A stretch of 64,000 nucleotides of DNA from JAIQFV01 sp041494885 (GTDB taxonomy: Bacteria; Acidobacteriota; Terriglobia; JAIQFV01), in the NCBI GenBank assembly GCA_041494885.1, contig JBGQBO010000010.1, positions 71,438-135,437 of the forward strand, read 5' to 3'. The notes beneath the pieces were generated by a model. That model did not search any database, was not told where the DNA came from, and saw only the letters and a list, made by a program, of their open reading frames with translations. This document shows, one piece after another, positions 1 to 8,634 of this stretch (position 1 is its first letter; every line of letters begins with the position of its first letter). The position numbers and the translations under genes are program-made.

Positions 1-1228
1 TCATCCGCAGGGAATGGCCCTCGCTGAGTCGGGCGACTCACTTTGGATTGCCGACACCGAGAACCACTGTATCCGAAAACTGGATCTCAAAAAGCGCACG
101 GTCGAGACTGTGGCCGGAACTGGGGTTCAGGCCGAATGGGGAGCAAAGGGCGGCCCCGCCCGCAGCACGCCTCTCAACTCCCCCTGGGACTTGGTCGAGA
201 TCAAAGGGAAGGTTTACATCGCCATGGCGGGAAGCCATCAGTTGTGGGTGTTTGATCCCGAAAAGAAAGAGGTCGCTCCTTTCGCAGGCAATGGCACGGA
301 AAATATCGCCGATGGGCTCTTAGACCAGGCTTCATTGGCTCAGCCCAGCGGCCTCACTACCGATGGCAAGCGATTGTATTTTGCCGACAGCGAGGTGAGT
401 TCTGTCCGCTTTGCAGATCTCGGTCAGCCCAATCAAGTCCACACCCTGATCGGAGAAGGCCTGTTCGAGTTCGGTGATCAGGATGGTTCCTATCCGGACG
501 CCCGCCTGCAACATCCCCTCGGGGTGTTGTATCACAACGGCAAGGTCCTGGTGGCGGATACTTACAATCACAAAATCAAGAGGATCGATCCCGAGAAGAA
601 GACGGTGGAGACTCTGCTGGGGACGGGCAAGCCCGGTCTCGGCGATGAAAGTCATCCCCAATTCTACGAGCCGGGTGGATTGGCCATTGTAAACGAGAAG
701 CTCTATATTGCGGACACCAACAACCACGCCATCCGCGTGGCTGATCTCAAAACGAAAAAGGTGACGACCCTGCAGATTTTTGGTTTTGATGAATTGTCAT
801 CCGGGGCACCCGCGGCGGGCGATGAGTCCGGATCCTTTTTCAATATCCGCCAGTCCTTCGCCCTGCGTTCCGTCAAGCCCGGTGCCGATGGTCGGCTCCT
901 CGTGGACTTAAGGCTTCCCCAAGGCTATCACCTCAACCCGCTGGCGCCTTTGAGCTACCAGATCAAAACGGTCAATGGGGTTGGAGTGTCGTTCGCCGAA
1001 TCTGCGAGAAAGAGCTCTCTTAAAGAGCCGAAACTCCCCATTGCAATTCCTTTCAAGTCGCCCTCAGACCAGGGAAAAGCGGAGATCGAACTGGCCCTGA
1101 CCGTCTATTACTGCCGCACTGATAACCAGGGACTGTGTTTTATTAAGTCGTTGGATCTGACGCAGCCGGTCGAGATTTCGGCCTCCGCTTCGGGAAACGA
1201 TGTGCCAATAAATGTGACGATTCAGTGA
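1..1228 (+). CDS. NHL-repeat protein, C-terminal part (NHLRC2-like), truncated by window edge
   Basis: The reading frame is open from base 2, so the gene begins upstream of the window. The ATG at 14 lies inside an NHL repeat and is not the start. Several NHL beta-propeller blades are visible, each with a core like LWIADTENHCIRKLD, VLVADTYNHKIKRID or LYIADTNNHAIRVAD, spaced about 60-80 residues apart. The last ~125 residues form a beta-rich domain containing VYYCRTDNQGLCF, similar to the C-terminal domain that follows the propeller in NHLRC2-type proteins. In that family a thioredoxin-like domain precedes the propeller and would lie outside the window. A redox or protein-protein interaction role is inferred from the family only; the substrate is unknown. 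It converges on xthA. Confidence 0.85.
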   Translation, partial: HPQGMALAESGDSLWIADTENHCIRKLDLKKRTVETVAGTGVQAEWGAKGGPARSTPLNSPWDLVEIKGKVYIAMAGSHQLWVFDPEKKEVAPFAGNGTENIADGLLDQASLAQPSGLTTDGKRLYFADSEVSSVRFADLGQPNQVHTLIGEGLFEFGDQDGSYPDARLQHPLGVLYHNGKVLVADTYNHKIKRIDPEKKTVETLLGTGKPGLGDESHPQFYEPGGLAIVNEKLYIADTNNHAIRVADLKTKKVTTLQIFGFDELSSGAPAAGDESGSFFNIRQSFALRSVKPGADGRLLVDLRLPQGYHLNPLAPLSYQIKTVNGVGVSFAESARKSSLKEPKLPIAIPFKSPSDQGKAEIELALTVYYCRTDNQGLCFIKSLDLTQPVEISASASGNDVPINVTIQ

Positions 1229-1237
1229 AGAGGGGAG

Positions 1238-1432
1238 TAGGTGCCGGGTATCAGGTGTCGGGTGTCAGGGAAGAGAAGGCGGAGGTCGGAGGTCTAAAGT
1301 CAGATGTCAGAAATCGGACGGCAGAAGCCGGAGGCCTGATGCCAGAAGGTAACCCGAGTTCGAGCGGAGATAGATTGAAAGTATTGATCACGTTTTCTTC
1401 TGGCTTCGGACTCCTGACTTCTGGCTTCCGCT
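1238..1432. repeat. Low-complexity direct and inverted repeat between convergent genes
   Basis: The gap between the NHL gene and xthA is built of variants of two short words. On the left are tandem forms of gtcaggtgtcgg and cagaagccggagg; on the right, at 1397-1429, are tandem forms of cttctggcttc. The words at 1323-1348 and 1397-1429 are partly complementary, so transcripts from either side could fold into an imperfect long hairpin with a loop of about 50 nt. The 86-residue ORF across it (1225-1485) has a repeat-driven composition and is not called as a gene. Confidence 0.55.
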
Positions 1433-1488
1433 GGTTCAGTCCCTCCAGTTATCAGCACGCCAATAATAAACATGGAGCTCCGTGAGCG

Positions 1489-2280
1489 CTAGAACCTCAA
1501 CTCCACTCCCACGGGACAATGATCTGAGCCCATCACTTCGGTGTTGATCCAGGCATTCTTCACGTGGGGCATCAGATCTTCCGTGACAAAGAAATAATCA
1601 ATCCGCCAGCCGACATTTCGTTCGCGAGCCCGTGTCATCATGTCCCACCAGCTATACTGGTCGCGCTTGTCGGGATTCAACCTGCGAAACACATCCACGT
1701 ATCCTTTGGCCACCATCCGGTCCATCCACTCGCGTTCGATCTTTAAGAAGCCGGACACGTTTTCATTTTCTTTGGGGCGGGCGATATCGATCTCGTGATG
1801 CGCGGTATTGTAATCGCCGCAAATCACCAGGCGGTGGCCCTGCTTCCGCAGCGTCTCCCAGTGCTTCAGGATGGATTCATAAAAATCCATTTTGTAGTCC
1901 AGCCGTTCCTGGTCACGCTTGCCATTCGGAAAATAAACATTGAACAGCGTGAATTGTTCAAATTCCGTGACGAGGACCCGCCCTTCCCCATCGAACCGTG
2001 GAATTCCGAAACCCGGTCTGACCAAGCGGGGAGGCTGCTTGCAATACGTTGCCACGCCACTGTAGCCCTTGCGCTCCGCCGAGCACCAGAAACTTTGATA
2101 TCCTTCGAGGCCCACCACCTGCGGATCGAGTTGTTCTCGAGCTGCCTTGGTTTCCTGCAAGCACACACAGTCCGCCGACGCACTACGGAACCAGTCCAGG
2201 AATCCCTTCTTCACAAGGGCCCGAATGCCGTTCACATTCCATGATAGGAGCCGGATGGAGGAGGGGTTTGTTTTCTTCAT
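1489..2280 (-). CDS. xthA: Exodeoxyribonuclease III (AP endonuclease)
   Basis: This 263-aa protein of the endonuclease/exonuclease/phosphatase fold cleaves DNA at abasic sites and removes 3' blocking groups in base excision repair in the cytoplasm. The family motifs appear in order: LSWNVNGIRA near residue 13, CLQETK near 40 (metal-binding Glu), ICGDYNTAHHEID near 150, WRIDYFF near 228, and GSDHCPVGVEL at the C-terminus with the catalytic Asp-His pair. Length matches the family (250-270 aa). The ATG is preceded by a weak GAGGT about 12 nt upstream. No partner gene is adjacent. Confidence 0.97.
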   Translation of the reverse strand: MKKTNPSSIRLLSWNVNGIRALVKKGFLDWFRSASADCVCLQETKAAREQLDPQVVGLEGYQSFWCSAERKGYSGVATYCKQPPRLVRPGFGIPRFDGEGRVLVTEFEQFTLFNVYFPNGKRDQERLDYKMDFYESILKHWETLRKQGHRLVICGDYNTAHHEIDIARPKENENVSGFLKIEREWMDRMVAKGYVDVFRRLNPDKRDQYSWWDMMTRARERNVGWRIDYFFVTEDLMPHVKNAWINTEVMGSDHCPVGVELRF

Positions 2281-3034
2281 GGGTTATAGAGACCTCAAGA
2301 AGTCAATCTCGCATTTCCAGTGAGGCACAAAATATACAACAATTTCCTGCGTAAGAAATCAAAAGGTTTCATCCCCCTCACCCTATCGAACGTGCCTAGG
2401 CGCAAAATCGCCCTGCCAACGACTCAAAGACGCTTTGGTTGCCCTAGTCCCCTGAGGGGCGGCCGATCTTTGGCCGCGGTTTCACTCCTCTCTCTAAAAA
2501 CCTGATTTGAACAGGCCTGGGCGAGAATAGTATTTGAACTTTCTGCATCGTGGGAGTTATCATGACTTACAAGAAGTCGCACCGCCGTTTGAGCTGAGGC
2601 TCTCAAATGGTTCGACCGCACATGTGATTTTCCTCAACTCAGATTAGAACGAAGGGACAGACGAAAAGATAAGACCGGTGGGTCCCGGCAGGATTGCGCG
2701 CTGTCCCGGGCGCTTCTGGGTTCCAAATCCGTCACCATTGGATTGTGAAAACAGACACAGCGTGAGGAAATTTTTCGAAATCAGGAAGTCTACCGGCCCG
2801 TTTTGTTCCTCACAGGAAAACACTGATTGATCACCTTCAAGACATTCCGCATCGTTCACCGATTTAGAACCTTGCTGAACCATTCCATTAATGGAGGAAA
2901 CACCATCGGGAAGATTTTCGTCCCGAGCGATCATGAATTCAAGAAGCAGCAATCCCACATCTGCGGGTGACCGAGCGGGGCCTTAATCCCCCTTGGAAAC
3001 GAGCAGTGTGGATTCATTAAGGAGAGAAAAATAA
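2281..3034. other. Intergenic region, no convincing gene
   Basis: A 754-base gap between divergent xthA and the large nuclease gene. A 104-codon open frame on the minus strand (2644-2958) has no recognisable motif, no convincing ribosome binding site and no family resemblance, so it is not called. The right end holds the leader of the nuclease gene, with a clear TAAGGAGA ribosome binding site about 10 nt before its ATG. Confidence 0.5.
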
Positions 3035-6000
3035 ATGAGAATCCCCCCCTTGTCACATAGATTGAGGCGAAGTTCAGGTTTTGTTATGACTGCCGCCTTC
3101 GCATTCCTAGCTCTCGTCTTAACCTTCGGCCAAACCGTCTGCCCGTCGCCTGTTCAGGCCGCATCGAGCAGCATCGTCATCAGTCAGGTGTACGGTGGCG
3201 GCGGCAACGCGGGTGCAACATTCAAGAATGATTTCATCGAGCTGTACAATCGAGGAGGTGTCGCCGTCGATGTGAGCGGATGGTCGGTGCAATATGCCTC
3301 CTCGGCGGGGGCGTTCTCTGCCTCGCTGAAGACAAACCTCACGGGAATAATCCAGCCAGGTCACTATTATCTTGTTCAAGAGGCTGCCGGCGCAGGTGGT
3401 ACCGTGAACCTGCCCACCCCCGATGCGACGGGGTCCATTGCCATGAGTGCTACTGGCGCCAAGGTCGCTCTGGTTTCCAATCAGACGGCTCTCCCGTGCG
3501 GTGGGACCGCAGGCAATTGTTTTCCCAATGCCGCCATTGTGGATTTTGTGGGATACGATGGGGCCAATAACTTTGAGGGGAGTGGCGCGGCGCCTGCCCT
3601 GACCAACACGACCGCGGCCTTCCGCGCGCTGAACGGGTGCACGGATACCGATATTAACGCCGCCGACTTTTCGGTTGGGGTTCCTGCCCCGCGCAACAGT
3701 GCCTCACCCGCGACGTTTTGCAGCGGCCCGACGAACCCCGGAGGGACGGGAGCAGCCGTACCCGGATCGCTGACTGCCGGGAACTCCACCCTGCTCACGG
3801 TGACGGTCACTCCCGGCACCAATCCTCCCAGCACCGGGATTTCCGTGACGGTTAATCTGTCGTCCCTCGGCGGTGCGGTCGCACAGGCCTTGTTCGACGA
3901 TGGAACCAACGGAGATGTTGTCGCAGGAGATCTTATTTTCTCCTTCCAGGCAACGGTGGCGAATAGCATCACGCCCGGGTCCAAGGTGCTCCCTGTAACG
4001 ATTTCGGATGCGCAGTTGAGAGTCGGAACTTCGTCCATCACCGTGGCCATTGAACCTCCGCTAACAGCCATCCATGATCTCCAGGGAAGCGGCTCCACGT
4101 CGCCCCATGTGGGTGAACTGGTTGCGACCCGCGGCATCGTCACCGGAGTCAAGAGCAACGGATTTTTCATTCAGGCGCCGGACGCCGAAGTGGATGGCGA
4201 CCCCAACACCTCCGAAGGAATCTTCGTCTTTACCTCCAGCAATCCTTCGGCAGCGGTCTCAATCGGCGATTTGGCAAGGGTGACGGGAACGATCCAGGAA
4301 TTCATCCCTTCCTCCGATCCGGTCAGCCCCCCCTTAACAGAGATTGCAGGGTCCCCGGTCTTCACCATTCTCTCGTCGGGGAATGCCCTGCCCAACCCAG
4401 TCACGCTGACCAGCGCGGACACCACTCCATCGGGCGGCCTTGAGCAACTGGAACGATTTGAGGGCATGCGCGTTCATGTGAACTCGTTGATCGTCGTTGC
4501 CCCGACCGGGGGTAGCATCAATGAAACCAGCGCGACCTCGACCTCGAATGGGATTTTCTTCGCTGTTATTGACGGCGTGGCCCGTCCCTTCACGGAGCCT
4601 GGAATTGAGGTCCCCAACCTTCTTCCGGCAGACGCTCCCTGTTGTGTTCCACGGTTCGATGGTAATCCCGAAAAGCTTCGCGTCGACAGTGATGGACTGC
4701 TCGGAGCCGCGCGGCTTGAAGCAACCAGCGGAGCCTTCCTCAATAATGTCACCGGGGTTCTCGACTACGGTTCCCGCAGCTACACCATCTTGCCCGATCC
4801 CGCAAGCCTGACGCAGGGGAGTGTTGCCGGAAATATCACCGCCATTCCGGTGCCGGATGCGTGTCCTGCAGAATTCACCGTGGCCTCTTCCAATATGCAG
4901 CGCTTTTACGACACGGTCAACGATCCGACGACCAGCGATGCCGTTCTCACGACCACTGCATTCAATAATCGGCTCAACAAGGTCTCACTGGCCATCCGCA
5001 ATGTCATGAAGCTGCCTGACATTGTCGGTGTTGAGGAAATGGAGAATCTATCGACACTCCAGAACCTCGCCAATAAAATCAACACCGACGCCGTGGCCGC
5101 GGGGCAATCCAATCCCCAGTACCAGGCATTCTTGGAGGAAGGCAATGATGTCGGTGGGATTGACGTCGGATTCCTCGTCAAGGCAAGCCGGGTCACTGTG
5201 ATTGATGTGACGCAGGTGGGAAAGGACACGAATTACACGAATCCCATCAACAACCAACAGGAGATGCTTAATGACCGTCCCCCGCTGGTGCTGCGGGCGA
5301 CTATTCAACCACCCGCCGGTCCGGCATTTCCTGTGACCGTGATTGTGAATCATCTTCGCTCGCTTTCGGGCATCGACGATCCCGTGGATGGAGTCCGCAT
5401 CCGTGCCAAACGGGCCGTCCAGGCGGAATTCCTCGCTCAGTTGATTCAAGAGCACCAGGCGGCAGGGGAACGCGTGATCTCCGTCGGTGACTATAACTCG
5501 ACCCAGTTCAGCGATGGTTATGTGGATGTCATCGGGACCGTCGAGGGAACACCGGTACCTTCTAACGAGGTGATACAGGCAACATCAGCCCTCGTGAATC
5601 CGACCCTGACGGACCTGGTCGATACGGTCACTCCGGATCAGCGGTATTCCTATGTCTTCAATGGGAATGCGCAGGAGCTTGACCACATCCTGATGACCGG
5701 GAATCTCATCCCCAACTTGAATGGCCTCTTTTATGGCCGCAACAACGCCGACTTTCCGGAGTCTTACCGCAGCGATCCCTCGCGGCCGGAACGGTTCTCA
5801 GATCATGATATTCCCGTTGGGTTCTTCCAGTTCCCCTTGTTGGTGGCCAACGCTTCGGTCGACCGATCCATGCTCTGGCCCCCCAATCACAAGATGGTTC
5901 CCATCACGGTCAGCTACAATCTGCAGAACCTGTGCTCCACTCTTCGTCCGGTGAACACGACGCTGAGTGTGAGCAGCAATGAACCCATCAACGGGCCTGG

Positions 6001-6178
6001 CGATGGCAATACGGACCCCGACTGGATCGTCGTGGACGCCCATCACCTGCTCCTGCGGGCTGAACGGGCAGGGACAGGCAATGGGCGGGTCTACACCATT
6101 ACGATTACCGCTACTGATAGTCATGGAGTCGTTGCCACCCAGGCTGTCACGGTTACCGTGACAAAGGATAAGAGTTAA
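3035..6178 (+). CDS. Large secreted multidomain nuclease (LTD, OB-like and EEP domains)
   Basis: This 1047-aa exported protein starts at ATG 3035 behind a good ribosome binding site. A signal peptide (about residues 1-43) ends near PVQAASS. A lamin-tail-type domain follows (about 45-170; IVISQVYGGGGN, FIELYNRG), then an Ig-like segment (about 230-345; DDGTNGDVVAGD), an OB-like segment (about 350-440; TRGIVTGVKSNGFFIQ) and an endonuclease/exonuclease/phosphatase domain (about 610-930). The EEP domain shows VGVEEMEN, VNHLRS, VGDYNS, LDHILM and FSDHDIPVG. The last ~100 residues are a beta domain beginning LWPPNHKMVP. This resembles ExeM/NucH-type extracellular nucleases, which degrade environmental DNA for nutrients or biofilm dispersal; that role is inferred. 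No LPXTG or C-terminal anchor is seen. Confidence 0.88.
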   Translation: MRIPPLSHRLRRSSGFVMTAAFAFLALVLTFGQTVCPSPVQAASSSIVISQVYGGGGNAGATFKNDFIELYNRGGVAVDVSGWSVQYASSAGAFSASLKTNLTGIIQPGHYYLVQEAAGAGGTVNLPTPDATGSIAMSATGAKVALVSNQTALPCGGTAGNCFPNAAIVDFVGYDGANNFEGSGAAPALTNTTAAFRALNGCTDTDINAADFSVGVPAPRNSASPATFCSGPTNPGGTGAAVPGSLTAGNSTLLTVTVTPGTNPPSTGISVTVNLSSLGGAVAQALFDDGTNGDVVAGDLIFSFQATVANSITPGSKVLPVTISDAQLRVGTSSITVAIEPPLTAIHDLQGSGSTSPHVGELVATRGIVTGVKSNGFFIQAPDAEVDGDPNTSEGIFVFTSSNPSAAVSIGDLARVTGTIQEFIPSSDPVSPPLTEIAGSPVFTILSSGNALPNPVTLTSADTTPSGGLEQLERFEGMRVHVNSLIVVAPTGGSINETSATSTSNGIFFAVIDGVARPFTEPGIEVPNLLPADAPCCVPRFDGNPEKLRVDSDGLLGAARLEATSGAFLNNVTGVLDYGSRSYTILPDPASLTQGSVAGNITAIPVPDACPAEFTVASSNMQRFYDTVNDPTTSDAVLTTTAFNNRLNKVSLAIRNVMKLPDIVGVEEMENLSTLQNLANKINTDAVAAGQSNPQYQAFLEEGNDVGGIDVGFLVKASRVTVIDVTQVGKDTNYTNPINNQQEMLNDRPPLVLRATIQPPAGPAFPVTVIVNHLRSLSGIDDPVDGVRIRAKRAVQAEFLAQLIQEHQAAGERVISVGDYNSTQFSDGYVDVIGTVEGTPVPSNEVIQATSALVNPTLTDLVDTVTPDQRYSYVFNGNAQELDHILMTGNLIPNLNGLFYGRNNADFPESYRSDPSRPERFSDHDIPVGFFQFPLLVANASVDRSMLWPPNHKMVPITVSYNLQNLCSTLRPVNTTLSVSSNEPINGPGDGNTDPDWIVVDAHHLLLRAERAGTGNGRVYTITITATDSHGVVATQAVTVTVTKDKS

Positions 6179-6180
6179 CC

Positions 6181-6233
6181 TCAAATCCTTCAGGACCGCC
6201 TCCAGGGGTAAACCCTGGGGGCGGCCGATTTGA
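6181..6233. terminator. Hairpin after the nuclease gene
   Basis: A two-part stem lies just after the stop codon. The inner stem pairs CCGCCTCCAGGG with CCCTGGGGGCGG (6196-6224, one G-T pair) around a short loop. The outer stem pairs TCAAATC (6181-6187) with GATTTGA (6227-6233). It sits between convergent genes and probably ends transcription from the left, though there is no clean T-run. Confidence 0.5.
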
Positions 6234-6307
6234 AGAGGCAGGAATCTTCAAGCGAGGGGTTGCTTCTGCATTCTTAGAAGGGGGCGGAGCCGCCCGCCGG
6301 ACCCGGA

Positions 6308-7507
6308 TTACACCCATCTTATGGCCGCCAGAATCGCCTCGGCGGCGGCTTCAGCGGCGACTTCACCGGCGACGTTGACATCAGCCGTCCGGCGGTGGCG
6401 TTCATCGAAGATTGATAATGCAAACACAGTGTCACCGTCGAACAGGGTGTGAGCGGGGCGGAGCACGCGGGCGAGGCCGTTCTGCGCCATCTGCGCGATT
6501 TTCTGCATCTGAATCTTGTCGAAGGCCGCATCAGTAGCTATTACCACCAGGGTCGTGTTCCGGGGCTTGAGACGGGAGGCGGTGTCGGCCCCCTCCAGCT
6601 CGAACATCTTTCGGGCGGCCTCGGGCATCTGCTCGGCGAGCATCCGGCGCGACGCCCGGGCCGATCCACTCACGCGAGGGTTGCGCTGAGCGGCGCGGCG
6701 TCTGCCCGCCTCACGGTCCGGGGCGGAGCCCGGGAGGTTCAAATATCCTCCCGCACCGCTCTTGAAATCCTTCCGCAAGATCCCCCGTTTCATCTGCGCG
6801 ACCGTATCTGCAAACTTCTTTGACCGCGGGGATAGGCGCGCCCCTGCGAGGATTTGTCCATTGCGTGGATTAACAACATCCCCGAAGGCATTCACCACCG
6901 CAAAAGCCTGCACCATGATTGGATTTGGAGGCGAAGACTGACGGCTCCTTGGGGACCGCGCCGCACCGGAGCGGCGCTGGGCATCGGGAGTCGAAAAGCG
7001 AAGCTCGCTGAATCCGAACCCGCCAGGCGAGGCACACTCCATCCCAAACAACTTTCCCACCGTGGCACCCGTTCCTGCCCCGACGGCACCCTGCTCGACG
7101 CGATCGGGCCGCGCCGAGGCGGTGGCGCTGAATCCCGCCTGCCTGTCCGGCCGCACCCAGGGATTGCCCACGCCCAGGTCATACACGACGGCCGAGGCAA
7201 CGATGGGGACATGAGTCACCCCAACATCAAAGCCCACGCCGCGTTGTTCCAGATACTCCATGACGCCGTCTGCGGCGGCCAAACCAAAAGCGCTCCCCCC
7301 GGCAAGGACAATGGCATGGATTCTTTCCACCAGATGACCGGGCTGGCAGGAGGCGATTTCGCGCGTTCCCGATGCTGACCCGCGGATGTCAACCCCCGGG
7401 ACCGCGCCCCGCTCACAGACCAACACGGTGCAGCCGGTTTTAGCCAGCCGATCGGTGTAATGCCCTAGCGCGAGTCCGGGGATGAGTTGGACCGTGGATT
7501 TGTTCAT
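6308..7507 (-). CDS. P1-family aminopeptidase (DmpA/S58-like)
   Basis: A 399-aa protein of the P1 (DmpA-type) N-terminal nucleophile family, whose members self-cleave into two chains and act as aminopeptidases or D-esterases on small peptides. The N-terminal half carries PGLALGHYTD, GCTVLVCERGAVPGVDIRG, HAIVLAGGSAFGLAAADGVM and GAVGAGTGATVGKL. The C-terminal half has RNTTLVVIATDA, the usual site of the nucleophile and self-cleavage (Thr likely here), followed by RPAHTLFDGDTVFALS. The protein is longer than the usual ~330-350 aa because of Arg/Ser/Pro-rich inserts near residues 180-200 and 255-300. No signal peptide is seen. It is monocistronic and convergent with the nuclease gene. Confidence 0.9.
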   Translation of the reverse strand: MNKSTVQLIPGLALGHYTDRLAKTGCTVLVCERGAVPGVDIRGSASGTREIASCQPGHLVERIHAIVLAGGSAFGLAAADGVMEYLEQRGVGFDVGVTHVPIVASAVVYDLGVGNPWVRPDRQAGFSATASARPDRVEQGAVGAGTGATVGKLFGMECASPGGFGFSELRFSTPDAQRRSGAARSPRSRQSSPPNPIMVQAFAVVNAFGDVVNPRNGQILAGARLSPRSKKFADTVAQMKRGILRKDFKSGAGGYLNLPGSAPDREAGRRRAAQRNPRVSGSARASRRMLAEQMPEAARKMFELEGADTASRLKPRNTTLVVIATDAAFDKIQMQKIAQMAQNGLARVLRPAHTLFDGDTVFALSIFDERHRRTADVNVAGEVAAEAAAEAILAAIRWV

Positions 7508-7774
7508 GCGATGGCGTTCTCCCGAAGGAGAATCGCTGCCTGGAGAGGTGCCATAGACCTAGATCCCTGATTTGGATCCTCGTTTAAGGCACCCCCCTTT
7601 GAACTGTGGTTCGGAAACTTCCGAGAGAACAAAATCGAGCTGGGAAGGACTGAAAGATCTTCTCTCCCTTTTTTAGGGGGTGCGCTCTTTAGCTTGGGTG
7701 TGGGGCCTGGGAAACGCCCCGGGGTCCCTCATCGATACTTCTTATCAGCCCCGCCGCGATCCTGTCCCCTGATC

Positions 7775-7921
7775 TCAAATTTGATATTTCAGATGTTCCC
7801 AGCCGATCGGGCGAAGGGTTTCGAGCACGACGTCATCTCCCTGTGCGATCGCCTTGCCATCCTCCAACTCCATCCAGTGGAGCAATCGCTGCGACCCACA
7901 GACACACGGTTGTGATCTGAT
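7775..7921 (-). pseudogene. Possible gene remnant, 48 open codons
   Basis: The 548-base gap between the P1 peptidase and the next lipoprotein holds a short minus-strand frame with protein-like composition, including CVCGSQRLLHW, ELEDGKAIAQGDD and LRPIGWEHLKY. It ends at a TGA (7775-7777). Upstream it is closed by TGA (7922-7924) and soon after by TAG, with no start codon or ribosome binding site in a sensible place. It may be the tail of a decayed gene or a chance frame. I do not recognise the family. Nothing else is evident in the gap. Confidence 0.25.
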
Positions 7922-8055
7922 TCAGCGGGAGGTGAAAAAATTCTATTCAACTTTTCTGCAATCCTTCAGAGAATCCTGATGGGTTTGCCTCTTCTGAGTT
8001 CAGGACAACGATTTCCAGATTGATGCACGATCGCGGTTCAGTTCAATGGAACGGC

Positions 8056-8529
8056 TTACTTCTTGGGAGCCTCTTTGCTATGGGCTGGCTCCATGGGACC
8101 TGGGGGCGGGGAAACCGGGGTGCCATGGCCCGCGGGCGGCGCCACGCTTGGATGGCCGGGGGGCAATGCCGTCTCGCCCGTGGCGGGCGCGCTTGTAGCA
8201 TGGCCGCCAAACATCGAACCGCTGGTGGGGTCGCCTTTTTCCACTTCCCAACCATTGGCCGTCTTTTTGAGTGAATATTTGAATCCAATGGTCATGTCAT
8301 TGGAGGTGCCACTCTTGAACAGGACGTCCACGGTGGCCTGATTCTGGGTGATCTGGAAGTTCTTGTATTCCACCTTCAAGGCCTGCAGGTTGATGTTCTT
8401 CTTGGTGGTGAGATACTTCTCCAGCGACTGCCGGATGGCCTGCTCCTCCCCCGATCCCTGTGTGGCATTCTTGCATGCGCCTCCCAACATCAGCAGGCTC
8501 AGAAGGAAGAGTGTGATTAATTTTTTCAA
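8056..8529 (-). CDS. Putative lipoprotein of unknown function
   Basis: The longest open frame starts at 8613, but the likely start is TTG at 8527-8529. There GGAGG sits 6-8 nt upstream and translation begins directly with a classic export signal, MKKLITLFLLSLLMLGG followed by AC. The mature 158-aa product has a folded middle part (QSLEKYLTTKKNI, VEYKNFQITQNQATVDVLF, GFKYSLKKTANGWEVEKG), like small NTF2/DUF4878-type domains, and a long Pro/Gly/His-rich tail. The lipobox (LGGAC) is imperfect. It lies downstream of and on the same strand as the Rsm22/TPR pair, with a gap of about 100 bases. Function unknown. Confidence 0.7.
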   Translation of the reverse strand: MKKLITLFLLSLLMLGGACKNATQGSGEEQAIRQSLEKYLTTKKNINLQALKVEYKNFQITQNQATVDVLFKSGTSNDMTIGFKYSLKKTANGWEVEKGDPTSGSMFGGHATSAPATGETALPPGHPSVAPPAGHGTPVSPPPGPMEPAHSKEAPKK

Positions 8530-8634
8530 GTATGCCTCCGTCGATTTTAATGGCTGTGATGGGCATGTTTCAATAATGCCGCAAGCCCCTGCGCTCCGGT
8601 TTCTCGAGATCAATCCCTGGAACGATCCCGCTTC

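Noticed and set aside
1225..1485. 86-codon frame after the NHL gene
   Set aside because: Its sequence is made of the intergenic word repeats and has no protein-like features.
2644..2958. 104-codon minus-strand frame
   Set aside because: No motif, no ribosome binding site, ordinary length for chance in this composition.
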